Position numbers and translations under genes: made by a program
NCBI RefSeq assembly: GCF_900107505.1
Contig: NZ_FNQH01000002.1
Coordinates: 496,001-560,000, forward strand
Direction: 5' to 3'
DNA: 64,000 nt
Source of the DNA: Trichococcus collinsii
GTDB taxonomy: Bacteria > Bacillota > Bacilli > Lactobacillales > Aerococcaceae
The notes under the pieces: generated by a model
Told to the model about the DNA's origin: nothing
What the model saw: the letters and a program-made list of their open reading frames with translations, nothing else
Database searches by the model: none
Shown: positions 31,841-41,127 of the stretch, in pieces
Position numbering within the stretch: the stretch's first letter is position 1
Layout of the letters: each line of letters opens with the position of its first letter

Positions 31841-33031
31841 ATGGGGTATTTTAAGGAGCGTCTGTATCAGCAATACGTGATATTATTCATCTTCTACTTT
31901 ATGTCCATGGCGGCTTTATCATCATTGATCACCGTCTACATGCGCGACTTGGGAAAAAGCGGGTCGGAAATTTCATTCATCCTTATCCTTTCAAACATAA
32001 TCGCACTCATCATCCAAGGACTTATCGGGTATTCAAATGAAAAATGGGGAACCCGCAAAACGGTCACCATCTATGTGTTGATTTCAGCTTTCATCAGCTG
32101 TGGACTCTTTTTCTTCACAGGCAACTGGCTCTTCGGGCTCGTTTATGGTTTGGCGAACGCCATCACCTTAGGGCTCGCACCGCTGTTCGATGTGCTTGCG
32201 GCCAACAGCCCTTACAGGTTCGGCCAAATTCGCCTCTGGGGAACAATCGGCTATGCTGCCGGGCAACAGATTTCTGGGATCATTTACGATTTTGTGTCTC
32301 CGAAATCGATTTTTGTGCTCTATCTCGCCTGTTATTGTGCAAGCATTGTGTTCCTTTATCTCTTGCCTAAACCGGAGCAACCGACTTCCGCTCCCGTGCA
32401 TTCATCCGAGAAGCAGGAGGATACTCCCGGAGGCAATACACTCAAGAACATCTTCCAGAACAAACTTTTCATCACTTATCTGCTTTTGGCGTTCATCATT
32501 TTCGGCACGAACACGGTCAACACCAGTTATCTGCCGTTGCTTTTGACCGATACGGGTGCTCCAGTCGCACTTGTCAGCACTACCCTAACAGTGGCCCTGT
32601 TTGCGGAAGTCATCGCGATGGCGTTGTCGCACCGCTTCATGGACCATTTCACTAACAAACAGCTCCTTCTAGCCATTTTGTTCCTGTCGGGGATAGAGTA
32701 TCTGATCAATTTCCTTTCGAGCGACTTTCTGGTGCTTTCCATTGCGACCGTCCTGACCAAGTTTTTCGCTTCCGGCACTTTCATCATGCTGAACCTCAAG
32801 ATGGTCTCCACCTTATTGAACCGGAAACTGATCGCCACTGGAACAGCCGTCGTCGCTATGCTCTCCAGGAACATCGGCACCATCTTCTTCCAATTGATGG
32901 CCGGCCCCATCATCGACACAATCGGGCTGAATTACCTTTACCTGCTCCTTTTCGTCTTCACGGTCATCGCTGCGGTGATCGCCTTACTGTTCAAAGTACC
33001 GGCACAACCGAAAGAACGCCTTTTTTCTTGA
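31841..33031 (+). CDS. MFS transporter
   Basis: A 396-residue permease with 12 predicted membrane segments, starting at ATG 31841 after GGGGGAATG. The longer frame from 31730 adds 37 residues that do not look like an MFS N-terminus. The loop SNEKWGTRKTVTIYVL is the typical segment 2-3 signature, and the overall layout resembles the PPP/nucleoside-symporter branch. The substrate is unknown. It is transcribed alone. Confidence 0.85.
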   Translation: MGYFKERLYQQYVILFIFYFMSMAALSSLITVYMRDLGKSGSEISFILILSNIIALIIQGLIGYSNEKWGTRKTVTIYVLISAFISCGLFFFTGNWLFGLVYGLANAITLGLAPLFDVLAANSPYRFGQIRLWGTIGYAAGQQISGIIYDFVSPKSIFVLYLACYCASIVFLYLLPKPEQPTSAPVHSSEKQEDTPGGNTLKNIFQNKLFITYLLLAFIIFGTNTVNTSYLPLLLTDTGAPVALVSTTLTVALFAEVIAMALSHRFMDHFTNKQLLLAILFLSGIEYLINFLSSDFLVLSIATVLTKFFASGTFIMLNLKMVSTLLNRKLIATGTAVVAMLSRNIGTIFFQLMAGPIIDTIGLNYLYLLLFVFTVIAAVIALLFKVPAQPKERLFS

Positions 33032-33047
33032 TGACAACTTTAATAAC

Positions 33048-33089
33048 AAAAACGGCCAGGGAATCCAATTTCCCTGGCCGTTTTTTTAT
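33048..33089. terminator. Bidirectional terminator
   Basis: AAAAACGGCCAGGGAA and TTTCCCTGGCCGTTTTTTT close around a 5-nt loop, between the convergent MFS and P-type ATPase genes. Confidence 0.9.
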
Positions 33090-33102
33090 TTTGATACAGC
33101 TA

Positions 33103-35826
33103 TCAGTTCCTGACTCGTCTGATGATCAGCTTCGTCGCTTCCATCAATGCGACCGCGGCCAAAGCCAATCCTGCCGCCATCCCGAAATGCACCAAACCGA
33201 AGTCGGCAGGTATCGAGAAGATGCCGCGTCCCGTCGGCAACAAAGTCGCTGCGTACAGTGTGCTGCAGAATGCTACGGCATAGAGGACATATTTGTTCGT
33301 AAAGAAGCCTGCTCCGATGGCCGTCTGAGAATTTGAACGGGCCGGGAATATCTGCAAGGTGCGCGCGATGATCAAGGTAGAGAATGCCATGGCTACACTC
33401 ATTTCAGCCGAGTAGCCGCGTCCGATGTATTGCGAAAGGATGACGGCTGCGCCGATCAGCACCCCGCGGTAGATGACCGAAACAAGCGTATCGCCCGAGA
33501 AGATGCCCTCGTTTGGATTCCTTGGTTTGCGGGACATCACGTCAGGCTCGCCCTTCTCCATCCCCAAAGCAATCGCGGGAATGGAATCATTGACCAAGTT
33601 GATGAACAGCAGCTGCAGGGCAGTGAACGGATTCACCCAGTCCATCAGGAGAGCCGCGATAATGGCGATGATCGCCCCCAGATTTCCAGAGAATAGATAG
33701 GCAATGGCTTTCTTGATGTTGTCATAGACGTTCCGGCCGACTCCGACCGCGCTGACGATGGAAACAAAATTATCGTCGGTCAGCACCATCGCTGCCGCCT
33801 CTTTCGCTACATCCGTTCCGCTGCCCATGGCGATGCCGATATCAGCCTGCTTCAAAGCCGGCGCATCATTCACCCCGTCACCCGTCATTGCGGTGACATG
33901 GCCTTTGTTCTGCCAGGCGCGGACAATCCGGATTTTGTTTTCTGGAGATACCCGAGCATAGACGGATACCCGCTCCAAAATACCATCCAATTCCCGATCG
34001 CTGAGGTTGTCCAGCTCCTGTCCAGTCAAAGCGAGGTCTTCCTCATCCGCAATGCCGATGTCGCGGGCAATTGCGCGCGCCGTTGTTTTGTGGTCGCCGG
34101 TGATCATCACGGTCTTGATGCCGGCCTTCTTCGCTTCCTCAACCGCGGCATATACCGCTTCTCGTGGCGGATCGATCATCGCCATGAGTCCGACCAGGAT
34201 CAGATCGTGCTCCACGTTGAAATCGCGCGCCTCTTTTTCCTCCAGCGGCCTGTATGCGAAAGCCAGCACACGCAGGGCGCGTCTTGAGAAATGTTCGTTC
34301 TGTTCCTTGACTTCCCTCATCAGCTCCTTCGTCAACGGCAACACCTCACCGTTGATCAATATTTTGGTGCTGCGCCCAAATACGACATCAGGACCTCCTT
34401 TAGTCAGGAGCACGCGTTCGCCATCGATTGTGTGGACCGTTGACATCAGCTTTCGTTCCGAATCGAAAGGCAACTCTGCTTCGCGGGGATAGGTTTCCCG
34501 CAGCTCGCCAAACGGCTGGTTCATTTTGTTGCTGAAGACGACCATCGCAACTTCCGTGGGATCCCCCAATTTCTGCCCTTCCGTGTTGATGCTGGCATCG
34601 TTTGCCAAGACAGCGATTTGCATCAATCTCTGCTCATCAAATGACCACGTCCGCGGCTGATCGTTGAAGATGCCGGATTGGCCGTTCGCCAAATAATGAT
34701 CGACGATCGTCATCTTGTTCTGTGTCAAGGTTCCAGTCTTGTCGGTGGCGATGATGCTTGTCGACCCCAACGTTTCCACTGCGGGCAACTTGCGGATGAT
34801 TGCGTTTTGCTTGGCCATCTTTTTCGTGCCTATCGAAAGTACAATCGTCACAATCGACTGCAGGGCTTCCGGGATGGCGGCAACAGCCACGGCTACAGCG
34901 AACATGAAGGCGCTCAATATTCCTGCGCCCATGTCTGTTGTGCCTCCCCCCAGCATGCGGATGAACTGGATACCGAAAATGAGGCCGGAAAGCATCAGAA
35001 TGCCCACTCCCAATTTTTTGCTGAAGTGCTCCAGATTCTTTTGCAGCGGCGTTTGCTTGGCCAGCGCATTTTCCAATAGGTTCGCCACTTTACCAATTTC
35101 CGTGTCATTGGCAATGCCCGTGACGACGAACTCGCCGCGGCCGTATACCGCCAGCGTCCCACTGTGCACCATATTGGAGCGATCGCCTATCGTGACAGCG
35201 CCGTTGATATCCTTAACCGCTTTGTCCGCAGGAATGGACTCCCCGGTCAGCATCCCTTCATCCACCTTCAGCGACCCAGCTTCAATCAGGCGACCGTCCG
35301 CCGGGACATAATCGCCGGCGTTGAGGCTGACGATGTCGCCGACAACCAATTCCCTTGCCGGAATGGTCAGCCTTGCGCCAGCCCTTCTTACCTTAGCCAT
35401 CGGAGCGGACAGGCTCTTCAAGGCATCCAGCGAACCTTCCGCTTTACGGGTCTGGATGACGCTGACGATCGCATTGATTATCAGCACAGCAAAAATAATC
35501 AAGGATTCTGCCGCATGTCCCATGACCATCTGAATCGTGGCGACAGCCAGCAATACGATGACTATCGCATCCTTGAAGGTCTCTACAAACAACTTCAGAA
35601 CCGAATCCCGTTCCTTCGTCGCTAGTTCATTGAATCCACATTCTGCCTGTCTAGTTCCGACGACCTGCTCATCGAGCCCTTCCTTAGTGCTGCCAGTTTC
35701 CGTAAAGATTGTCTCCAGACTTTTCTGGTATGCCGCCAAGGAAGTTCCCCCCGGCTTGTTCTTGTGTGGATGGCCCGCATTCCGTTTTGCTTCCAGCGTT
35801 TTTGTGCCTATTTTTTCATTTTCCAT
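33103..35826 (-). CDS. P-type ATPase, Ca2+/Mn2+ exporter type
   Basis: A 907-residue P2-type pump. The phosphorylation site is in ATDKTGTLTQNKMT; the actuator motif is DEGMLTGES; the hinge reads MTGDGVNDAPALKQADIG; a cation-transporting N-terminal domain precedes segment 1. The sequence belongs with SERCA-like bacterial Ca2+ ATPases. Its mRNA leader carries a yybP-ykoY element, a Mn2+ sensor, and the Lactococcus P-type ATPase YoaB under the same riboswitch protects from Mn2+, so Mn2+ export is a likely role. The start follows GGGGGAT. Confidence 0.9.
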   Translation of the reverse strand: MENEKIGTKTLEAKRNAGHPHKNKPGGTSLAAYQKSLETIFTETGSTKEGLDEQVVGTRQAECGFNELATKERDSVLKLFVETFKDAIVIVLLAVATIQMVMGHAAESLIIFAVLIINAIVSVIQTRKAEGSLDALKSLSAPMAKVRRAGARLTIPARELVVGDIVSLNAGDYVPADGRLIEAGSLKVDEGMLTGESIPADKAVKDINGAVTIGDRSNMVHSGTLAVYGRGEFVVTGIANDTEIGKVANLLENALAKQTPLQKNLEHFSKKLGVGILMLSGLIFGIQFIRMLGGGTTDMGAGILSAFMFAVAVAVAAIPEALQSIVTIVLSIGTKKMAKQNAIIRKLPAVETLGSTSIIATDKTGTLTQNKMTIVDHYLANGQSGIFNDQPRTWSFDEQRLMQIAVLANDASINTEGQKLGDPTEVAMVVFSNKMNQPFGELRETYPREAELPFDSERKLMSTVHTIDGERVLLTKGGPDVVFGRSTKILINGEVLPLTKELMREVKEQNEHFSRRALRVLAFAYRPLEEKEARDFNVEHDLILVGLMAMIDPPREAVYAAVEEAKKAGIKTVMITGDHKTTARAIARDIGIADEEDLALTGQELDNLSDRELDGILERVSVYARVSPENKIRIVRAWQNKGHVTAMTGDGVNDAPALKQADIGIAMGSGTDVAKEAAAMVLTDDNFVSIVSAVGVGRNVYDNIKKAIAYLFSGNLGAIIAIIAALLMDWVNPFTALQLLFINLVNDSIPAIALGMEKGEPDVMSRKPRNPNEGIFSGDTLVSVIYRGVLIGAAVILSQYIGRGYSAEMSVAMAFSTLIIARTLQIFPARSNSQTAIGAGFFTNKYVLYAVAFCSTLYAATLLPTGRGIFSIPADFGLVHFGMAAGLALAAVALMEATKLIIRRVRN

Positions 35827-35950
35827 TCGTTATCCCCCTGTTTTAGTCATCTGTTCTCATCTATTTTCATGGTTCACCGTTGTATCGTTTTCCCTATCCT
35901 TGCATCACGTTTCTGCCGCTTTCACCCCATTTTTTCCCGCAATTGAGAAA

Positions 35951-36100
35951 TAAAAAAGAGACTTACGCGCTACCGTTTCTCTCAAGAAACGGTAGGCGTA
36001 AGTCTCACTATTTAAGGCAATGCCAGAAGGTCCTCTCGGATCTACTTATTGTTGGCATTGCCGCAGCTCGGCTGCTAGTTACTCCCCTACGGAAAACTTC
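35951..36100 (-). promoter_or_regulatory. yybP-ykoY (Mn2+) riboswitch with terminator
   Basis: Read on the minus strand, the leader has GTAGGGGAGTAAC, a small hairpin GCAGC-CGA-GCTGC, a long stem GGCAATGCCA/TGGCATTGCC and GAGACTTACGCCTAC, the order expected for this class. GAGACTTACGC and ACCGTTTC are also the 5' arm of a strong terminator (35951-36006) with a T run. The aptamer's closing stem and the terminator therefore compete, so ligand binding should turn expression on. It precedes the P-type ATPase gene by about 125 bp. Confidence 0.8.
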
Positions 36101-36116
36101 TATTTAATTCTTTTTT

Positions 36117-36145
36117 ACTATAAACGACAGGTCAGCAGAAAGCAA
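36117..36145 (-). promoter_or_regulatory. Promoter of the riboswitch-ATPase transcript
   Basis: TTGCTT (36145-36140), 17 bp, TATAGT (36122-36117), placing the transcript start just before the GGGGAGTA element. Confidence 0.7.
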
Positions 36146-36164
36146 ATTTGAAGCCTTCGCTTTT

Positions 36165-37403
36165 TCATTTCTTTTTGCGGATCATATCGAAACGCTCGAC
36201 CACGAAAGGAACTTTCATCATCACGGTCATCATAGCGTTAGGCGCACGGTCGATTGCTTCATCGTGTTCGTTCCAGATAGCATCCACTGTCAGCACGTTG
36301 TGGCGCAATCCCGGCCCGTAGAATTCGATTTCGTCTCCGACACCGAAATTGTTCCGTTGCTGGATCGTAGCCATCTGCGTTTCCGGATCGTAGGCCATCA
36401 CTTGGCCGACGAAACCGTAGCGCGGAATTTTGCGGCGTTGGCCGAAGAGTTGTTCATCCTCGGTCGGATCCTTGTAGAAGAAACCGGTAGCCAATTCGCG
36501 CTGCGCGACTTTCCACAACTCATCCACCCATTCCTGCTTCAGTTCATAATGATCGGGATCGGCGCAATAAGCATCCACGGCTTTGCGATAGACATTGACT
36601 ACAGTCGACACGTAGTGGATCGATTTCATGCGCCCTTCGATTTTCAGGCTGTCGACGCCGCTCTCGATCAGATCGGGCAGGTGCTCCAGCATCGAAAGAT
36701 CGACGGCACTCATGGAAAATTTTTCTTCGATGCCTTCTTCGCCTGCACCTACAGGGTTCTGTTGCCCCAACAACGGCATATCGAACAGGCCATATTTCCA
36801 ACGGCAAGACTGCGCGCAGCCTCCGCGGTTGGCATCACGGTTCGACATGTGGTTGGAGAGGACACAACGGCCCGAGTAGGAGATGCACATCGCCCCATGG
36901 ACGAAGGCTTCGATTTCGACATCGGTCTTCTCGTTCATTTCCTGAATTTCTGCCATCGATACTTCACGAGCCAAAACGACGCGCTCCAAGCCTTCGCTCG
37001 CCCAGAAGTTAAGCGTCTGGTAGTTGGTCGCGGAAGCCTGGGTCGACAAATGGATCGGCAATCCTGGCGCGTCGGTCACGGCGATCTCCATCAGCGCGGG
37101 ATCCGAAATCAGAACCGCGTCGATGCCGATATCGCGGATTGTGCGGAAGAATTCGCCTGCGCCTTCCTCGTTGCCTTCATGGGTGACCATATTAGCGGCG
37201 ACATAGATCTTGGAACCATGGCTATGCGCAAAAGCGACTGCTTCCGCCATTTCCTCATAGTCGAAATTGCCTGCGCGGCTGCGCAAACCGTACGCTTCTC
37301 CACCGATATAAACGGCGTCAGCTCCGTAATGGATGGCTGTCTTCAATTTTTCCAATGTTCCGCCCGGGGCCAAGACCTCGGGCTTCTTTGTTATTGTTCG
37401 CAT
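36165..37403 (-). CDS. trhP2: U32 peptidase family protein, TrhP2/YrrO-like tRNA hydroxylation factor
   Basis: A 412-residue protein. The U32 signature is EAFVHGAMCISYSGRC, followed by conserved cysteines in NRGGCAQSCRWKY, which with others bind an iron-sulfur cluster. TrhP proteins are needed to form 5-hydroxyuridine at tRNA position 34, with prephenate as a needed metabolite; older annotations call them collagenase-like proteases. I use the ATG at 37403; a GTG four codons upstream (37415) is too near GAGAG. It lies 36 bp after the partner U32 gene. Confidence 0.88.
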   Translation of the reverse strand: MRTITKKPEVLAPGGTLEKLKTAIHYGADAVYIGGEAYGLRSRAGNFDYEEMAEAVAFAHSHGSKIYVAANMVTHEGNEEGAGEFFRTIRDIGIDAVLISDPALMEIAVTDAPGLPIHLSTQASATNYQTLNFWASEGLERVVLAREVSMAEIQEMNEKTDVEIEAFVHGAMCISYSGRCVLSNHMSNRDANRGGCAQSCRWKYGLFDMPLLGQQNPVGAGEEGIEEKFSMSAVDLSMLEHLPDLIESGVDSLKIEGRMKSIHYVSTVVNVYRKAVDAYCADPDHYELKQEWVDELWKVAQRELATGFFYKDPTEDEQLFGQRRKIPRYGFVGQVMAYDPETQMATIQQRNNFGVGDEIEFYGPGLRHNVLTVDAIWNEHDEAIDRAPNAMMTVMMKVPFVVERFDMIRKKK

Positions 37404-37439
37404 GTGTGTATACACTCTCTTTCTTTCAGTATCAAAGTA

Positions 37440-38363
37440 TCAGACAACTTCGTTCGGATCCTTGGAATAGAACCCGGAATCCAGCTCACGGTTGGCGGGA
37501 TGCAAAGCACGCAGTTCGGCATCCAAGCGTTCCGCCAATGCTTCCGTCCAAGTTCCTTCCGCTAGTGCTTCCCGCGCCTCAACGAAAAGTTTCGCTACAG
37601 CCACAAAATTTTCTCCTGGGGTGAACAAACCATCCAGCATCCATTGCGAGACGCCGATAGCCGTCAGTTCGCCCAGATGAGGCATAAGATCAAGGTCGTT
37701 GTTGGCGAATATGTGCGTCCCGTTACGGTCCTGATAGATGGAATAATGGGAATCCACTTTTTTCGGCTCGGAAATGAACAACCCGCGCTCTTTGTTCACT
37801 GCCTCCTCTTTCTCGATGAAATTGAAGTAATTTTCAAGCAAGTTACGTTTCGATTGGTGGATGCAAGTGGCACCGTACACCAATACTTCAACCGGCACCA
37901 AAGCGCCCGGGATCAATTTCTTCATTTCCTCGAAAGGCACTTCACGGGCCAGCACGGAACCGATTGCTCCCCTTTTCGCCCAGAAATTGATCTGTCCGCT
38001 TGAAGTCACCATGACTTGCGCATCATAACGGTAAGGGATGAACAAATCCTGTTCCCGCATCACTTGCACTACGCCAGGGTCGCCCAACGTGATGCTGTCG
38101 ACTTCCGCTTCACGCAGGAAATTCAGATATTCGGCTACCTGATTGATTCGATCGTTATGGAAGATCGCGTTCACCGCGGCACTGACTTGCGCGCCTTTCT
38201 CGTGCGCATAGGCTATGACCTCGCGCTGTTCCTCTCTGGTGAAGGAATACGGCAAACGAAGACCGTACTCATCCTCTCCTATATATAGTATATCTACACC
38301 GCAATCCACCAATTCCTTGGCTTGCGCTACTGACTCGGCTGTTGCAATCAGCTCGATCATCAT
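37440..38363 (-). CDS. trhP1: U32 peptidase family protein, TrhP1/YrrN-like
   Basis: A 307-residue partner of the next gene, with the weaker U32 signature VEVLVYGATCIHQSKRN and the barrel start LIATAESVAQAKELVDCGVD. It corresponds to the shorter, N-terminal paralogue YrrN in the yrrMNO cluster of Bacillus. Two ATG codons (38363, 38360) lie behind AGGGAGGAA. The pair is co-oriented and closely spaced, so a complex or shared pathway is likely. YrrM (trmR) is not adjacent here. Confidence 0.85.
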   Translation of the reverse strand: MMIELIATAESVAQAKELVDCGVDILYIGEDEYGLRLPYSFTREEQREVIAYAHEKGAQVSAAVNAIFHNDRINQVAEYLNFLREAEVDSITLGDPGVVQVMREQDLFIPYRYDAQVMVTSSGQINFWAKRGAIGSVLAREVPFEEMKKLIPGALVPVEVLVYGATCIHQSKRNLLENYFNFIEKEEAVNKERGLFISEPKKVDSHYSIYQDRNGTHIFANNDLDLMPHLGELTAIGVSQWMLDGLFTPGENFVAVAKLFVEAREALAEGTWTEALAERLDAELRALHPANRELDSGFYSKDPNEVV

Positions 38364-38530
38364 ACATTCCTCCCTTATTCGAGTTCCTTGATAAGATTAT
38401 CACATTACTTATAAAAAGTGAATGACTGTTTTCCCTAAGTTTTCAGAAAATTGTTGTGCAGAATAGTCCCGGCTTGTTAAAGCAATCATTTGGTTTCCGA
38501 CTGGCATAGAGCTATATCAGGCTCCCCGTA

Positions 38531-38558
38531 TTCTTTCCCGCATCAAGAATGGTATAAT
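38531..38558 (+). promoter_or_regulatory. Probable promoter of nnr
   Basis: TATAAT at 38553-38558 with a modest TTCTTT at 38531-38536, spacing 16 bp, about 50 bp before the start codon. Confidence 0.5.
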
Positions 38559-38609
38559 AGCAAATGTGAAAATGGAATGACATCCACCAACCATCAGGAG
38601 GAATATTCA

Positions 38610-40157
38610 ATGAAAAAACTTGTCAACAGCCAACAGATGAAAAAAATCGATGCTTTTACGATCAATGAAATCGGCATCCCAGCCCTGGTGCTGATGGAAA
38701 ATGCGGCGAATCAGGTCGTCTCAGCCATGGAAGAACGCATTTCAAGAGAGGACATCATCCTCGTGGTCTGCGGTTCAGGCAACAACGGTGGTGACGGAAT
38801 GGCAGTAGCCCGCATTTTATTGAACCACGGCTTCCAGGTGGATGTATTCTTGATCGGCGAACACGACAAATTATCCGCTGAATCCAAAAAACAACTCGAC
38901 ATCATCGAAAACTTGGACATGGTCATCTGGGATGAAGTCAGCGAAATCAATTTCAAAGGCTACACCGTCTTGGTCGATGCAATTTTCGGCATCGGATTGG
39001 ACAGGCCGGCAGAAGGGAAATACGCGGAGACGATCCAACTCATGAACGCGTTCCAAGGATATGTATTTGCCGTCGACATCCCATCCGGCATCTCCGCCGA
39101 CAACGGACAAGTGCTGGGGACCGCTGTCCGGGCGGATGTGACCATCACTTTCGGGATCGAAAAAATCGGTCAGCTGCTCTACCCCGGTTCCTTGCATACC
39201 GGAAAACTGATTGTCAGCGATATCGGTTTCCCACCGAGCGCCATGGACGTCATTTCTTCAAATGTGCTGTTCTATGACGAGAGCGATCTTTTTTCGCTGC
39301 CAAGACGCGCGGCCTATTCGAACAAAGGCACTTATGGCCGGGTCGTGATCATCGCCGGATCCGCAAACATGAGCGGGGCAGCTTTCCTTTCGGCAAAAGC
39401 TGCCTACCGTACTGGCGCTGGACTGGTCCAGATCGTCACGCCGGAGGAGAACCGTGCCATACTTCAGATGCAGCTGCCTGAAGCCATCCTGACGACTTAC
39501 CAAACGGACGGATTGAGTAAGGAGAGTGAACGCCTGAAAATCATCGCCGCGGTTTCCTGCGCAGATGCGATTGTTGTGGGACCAGGAATCGGGAAGTCCG
39601 ATGCAGCCCGCACGGTAGTCGATTTGGTTCTCGCAAACAGTCAGATACCTCTGATCATCGATGCGGATGCCCTGAATATCCTTTCCGATCGTTTCAACGA
39701 CACGGCTTTGCCGGGGAACGATTCCCGTGCCCGCATCAGCGAAGTGGCGCAGACCATTCCGAAAGGGAGCATCCTTACCCCTCATTTGAAGGAACTGGCG
39801 CGGCTTTTGGATAAGGACTTGGCGGAAATAAAAGCAGACCTCTTAGGGACTGCTGCATTTTGCACGGCTAATTCGGATTTGACCTTTGTCATGAAGGATG
39901 CCCGGACTGTCGTGGCCCATCAGGATGAGCACTACATCAACGCGACCGGCAACAACGGCATGGCGACAGGCGGTTCGGGCGATGCCCTGACCGGCATCAT
40001 TGCCGGCTTGTTGGCCCAAGGCTTGGCCCCTTCCGAGGCGGCCAAACTGGGCGTCTACATCCACGGTTTGGCGGGCGACATCGCTGCCCAAGAAAAATCA
40101 GAGTACAGCTTGATGGCTTCGGATCTTATCGAAGCTTTGCCAGCGGTATTGCGCTGA
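38610..40157 (+). CDS. nnr: Bifunctional NAD(P)H-hydrate epimerase / ADP-dependent dehydratase
   Basis: A 515-residue repair enzyme. The N-terminal YjeF-type domain (about 1-215) has VCGSGNNGGDGMAVARIL and VDAIFGIGLDRPAEGKY and epimerises R-NAD(P)HX. The C-terminal ribokinase-like domain has NKGTYGRVVIIAGSANMSGA and NGMATGGSGDALTGIIAG and dehydrates S-NAD(P)HX with ADP. I start at ATG 38610, which follows AGGAGGAA; the 40 residues upstream in frame are not domain sequence. It stands alone and is a housekeeping gene. Confidence 0.95.
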   Translation: MKKLVNSQQMKKIDAFTINEIGIPALVLMENAANQVVSAMEERISREDIILVVCGSGNNGGDGMAVARILLNHGFQVDVFLIGEHDKLSAESKKQLDIIENLDMVIWDEVSEINFKGYTVLVDAIFGIGLDRPAEGKYAETIQLMNAFQGYVFAVDIPSGISADNGQVLGTAVRADVTITFGIEKIGQLLYPGSLHTGKLIVSDIGFPPSAMDVISSNVLFYDESDLFSLPRRAAYSNKGTYGRVVIIAGSANMSGAAFLSAKAAYRTGAGLVQIVTPEENRAILQMQLPEAILTTYQTDGLSKESERLKIIAAVSCADAIVVGPGIGKSDAARTVVDLVLANSQIPLIIDADALNILSDRFNDTALPGNDSRARISEVAQTIPKGSILTPHLKELARLLDKDLAEIKADLLGTAAFCTANSDLTFVMKDARTVVAHQDEHYINATGNNGMATGGSGDALTGIIAGLLAQGLAPSEAAKLGVYIHGLAGDIAAQEKSEYSLMASDLIEALPAVLR

Positions 40158-40178
40158 TTCTTTACTGTTAAAATGAGC

Positions 40179-40230
40179 GGAACGCACAAGGAACCCGGCA
40201 GCGGTCTGCCGGGTTCCTTGTGCGTTTTTG
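40179..40230. terminator. Terminator between convergent genes
   Basis: A very strong stem, AACGCACAAGGAACCCGG and its complement, closed by CAG-CGGT-CTG, followed by five T. Confidence 0.92.
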
Positions 40231-40309
40231 ATTGGATGAATGAATGGAATAAGGGAGCAGCGTGGGGGGGCTCTTCACCGTAGGAAAAACCGATTTATAA
40301 CCTCCCCTT

Positions 40310-40915
40310 TTATTCCGATTTTGCCTTGGAACTGTCCTTATCTCCGGAAATTCGGAATACTTTTTCGCTGCGCTTGTACGGCACATCAGGAACGCCTTTG
40401 CGGGCATTGGCGACCCGGGCCACGACAAACAGATAGTCCGAAAGGCGGTTGATGAACTTCAGCACGAACGGATTCACTTCGTCCGGCTCTTGCTCCATGA
40501 AAGTGACAATCCGGCGCTCCGCGTCACGGGTCGTCGTCCGCAAAATGTGGAACCAGCTTGCCAGTTCCGTTCCACCCGGTATGATGAAGTACTGGGTCTC
40601 CTCTGGTTCTTCGCTGTAGCTATCGATTTTCATCTCCAACCAGTCGATGTGATCCTGGGCGAGCTTGTACTCCCTGTATCCTTTCGGGATCGACAGATCT
40701 GAGGAACAATCGAACAGGAACTGTTGGATGTGCGCCATGTCCTCCTGGATGTCCTCTCCGCAATCATTTTTCGTACTGACTAGCCCGAACCATGAGTTCA
40801 GACCATCCAGCGCGCCGAAAGCTTCGATTCTCTCGGCATTTTTTGGAAGCGCTTTGCCGCCTCCGATGCGGGTGTTGCCTTTATCGCCGGTGCGTGTATA
40901 GATGCTGTATTTCAT
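40310..40915 (-). CDS. pduO: Cob(I)alamin adenosyltransferase, PduO type
   Basis: A 201-residue enzyme that transfers adenosyl from ATP to cob(I)alamin. Family motifs are TRTGDKGNTRIGGG at the N-terminus (ATP binding), FIIPGGTELASWFHILRTTT in the middle and RDAERRI plus NRLSDYLFVVARVAN near the end. The start follows AGAGGAGG. Adenosylcobalamin would serve a B12 enzyme such as diol dehydratase or ethanolamine lyase, none of which lies in this window. Confidence 0.93.
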   Translation of the reverse strand: MKYSIYTRTGDKGNTRIGGGKALPKNAERIEAFGALDGLNSWFGLVSTKNDCGEDIQEDMAHIQQFLFDCSSDLSIPKGYREYKLAQDHIDWLEMKIDSYSEEPEETQYFIIPGGTELASWFHILRTTTRDAERRIVTFMEQEPDEVNPFVLKFINRLSDYLFVVARVANARKGVPDVPYKRSEKVFRISGDKDSSKAKSE

Positions 40916-41127
40916 TTGTTGACGTCCTCCTCTGATGCTGTTTCTTGTTCTGTCATTTTAACACATTTCATTCCTGCATCCCCAAACCAGCATTCGGACG
41001 ACAGAATTTTCCGGAAATAGGACCTTTGCAGTATGGCATTCAACCGTAACTCTGTTAAACTAAAAATAGAAAACCGCTATGCCGCTATACGGGCCAAAGC
41101 CGGCTACGGCGTAAGAAAGGACAGCAT

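Noticed and set aside
36264-37565. Plus-strand open frame of 433 codons over the U32 genes
   Set aside because: It is a shadow of trhP2 on the other strand; composition is that of an antisense frame and no start signal precedes it.
41076-41112. GC-rich imperfect hairpin before the AI-2E transporter gene
   Set aside because: Pairing is weak, there is no T run and no competing structure, so I do not call a riboswitch or terminator.
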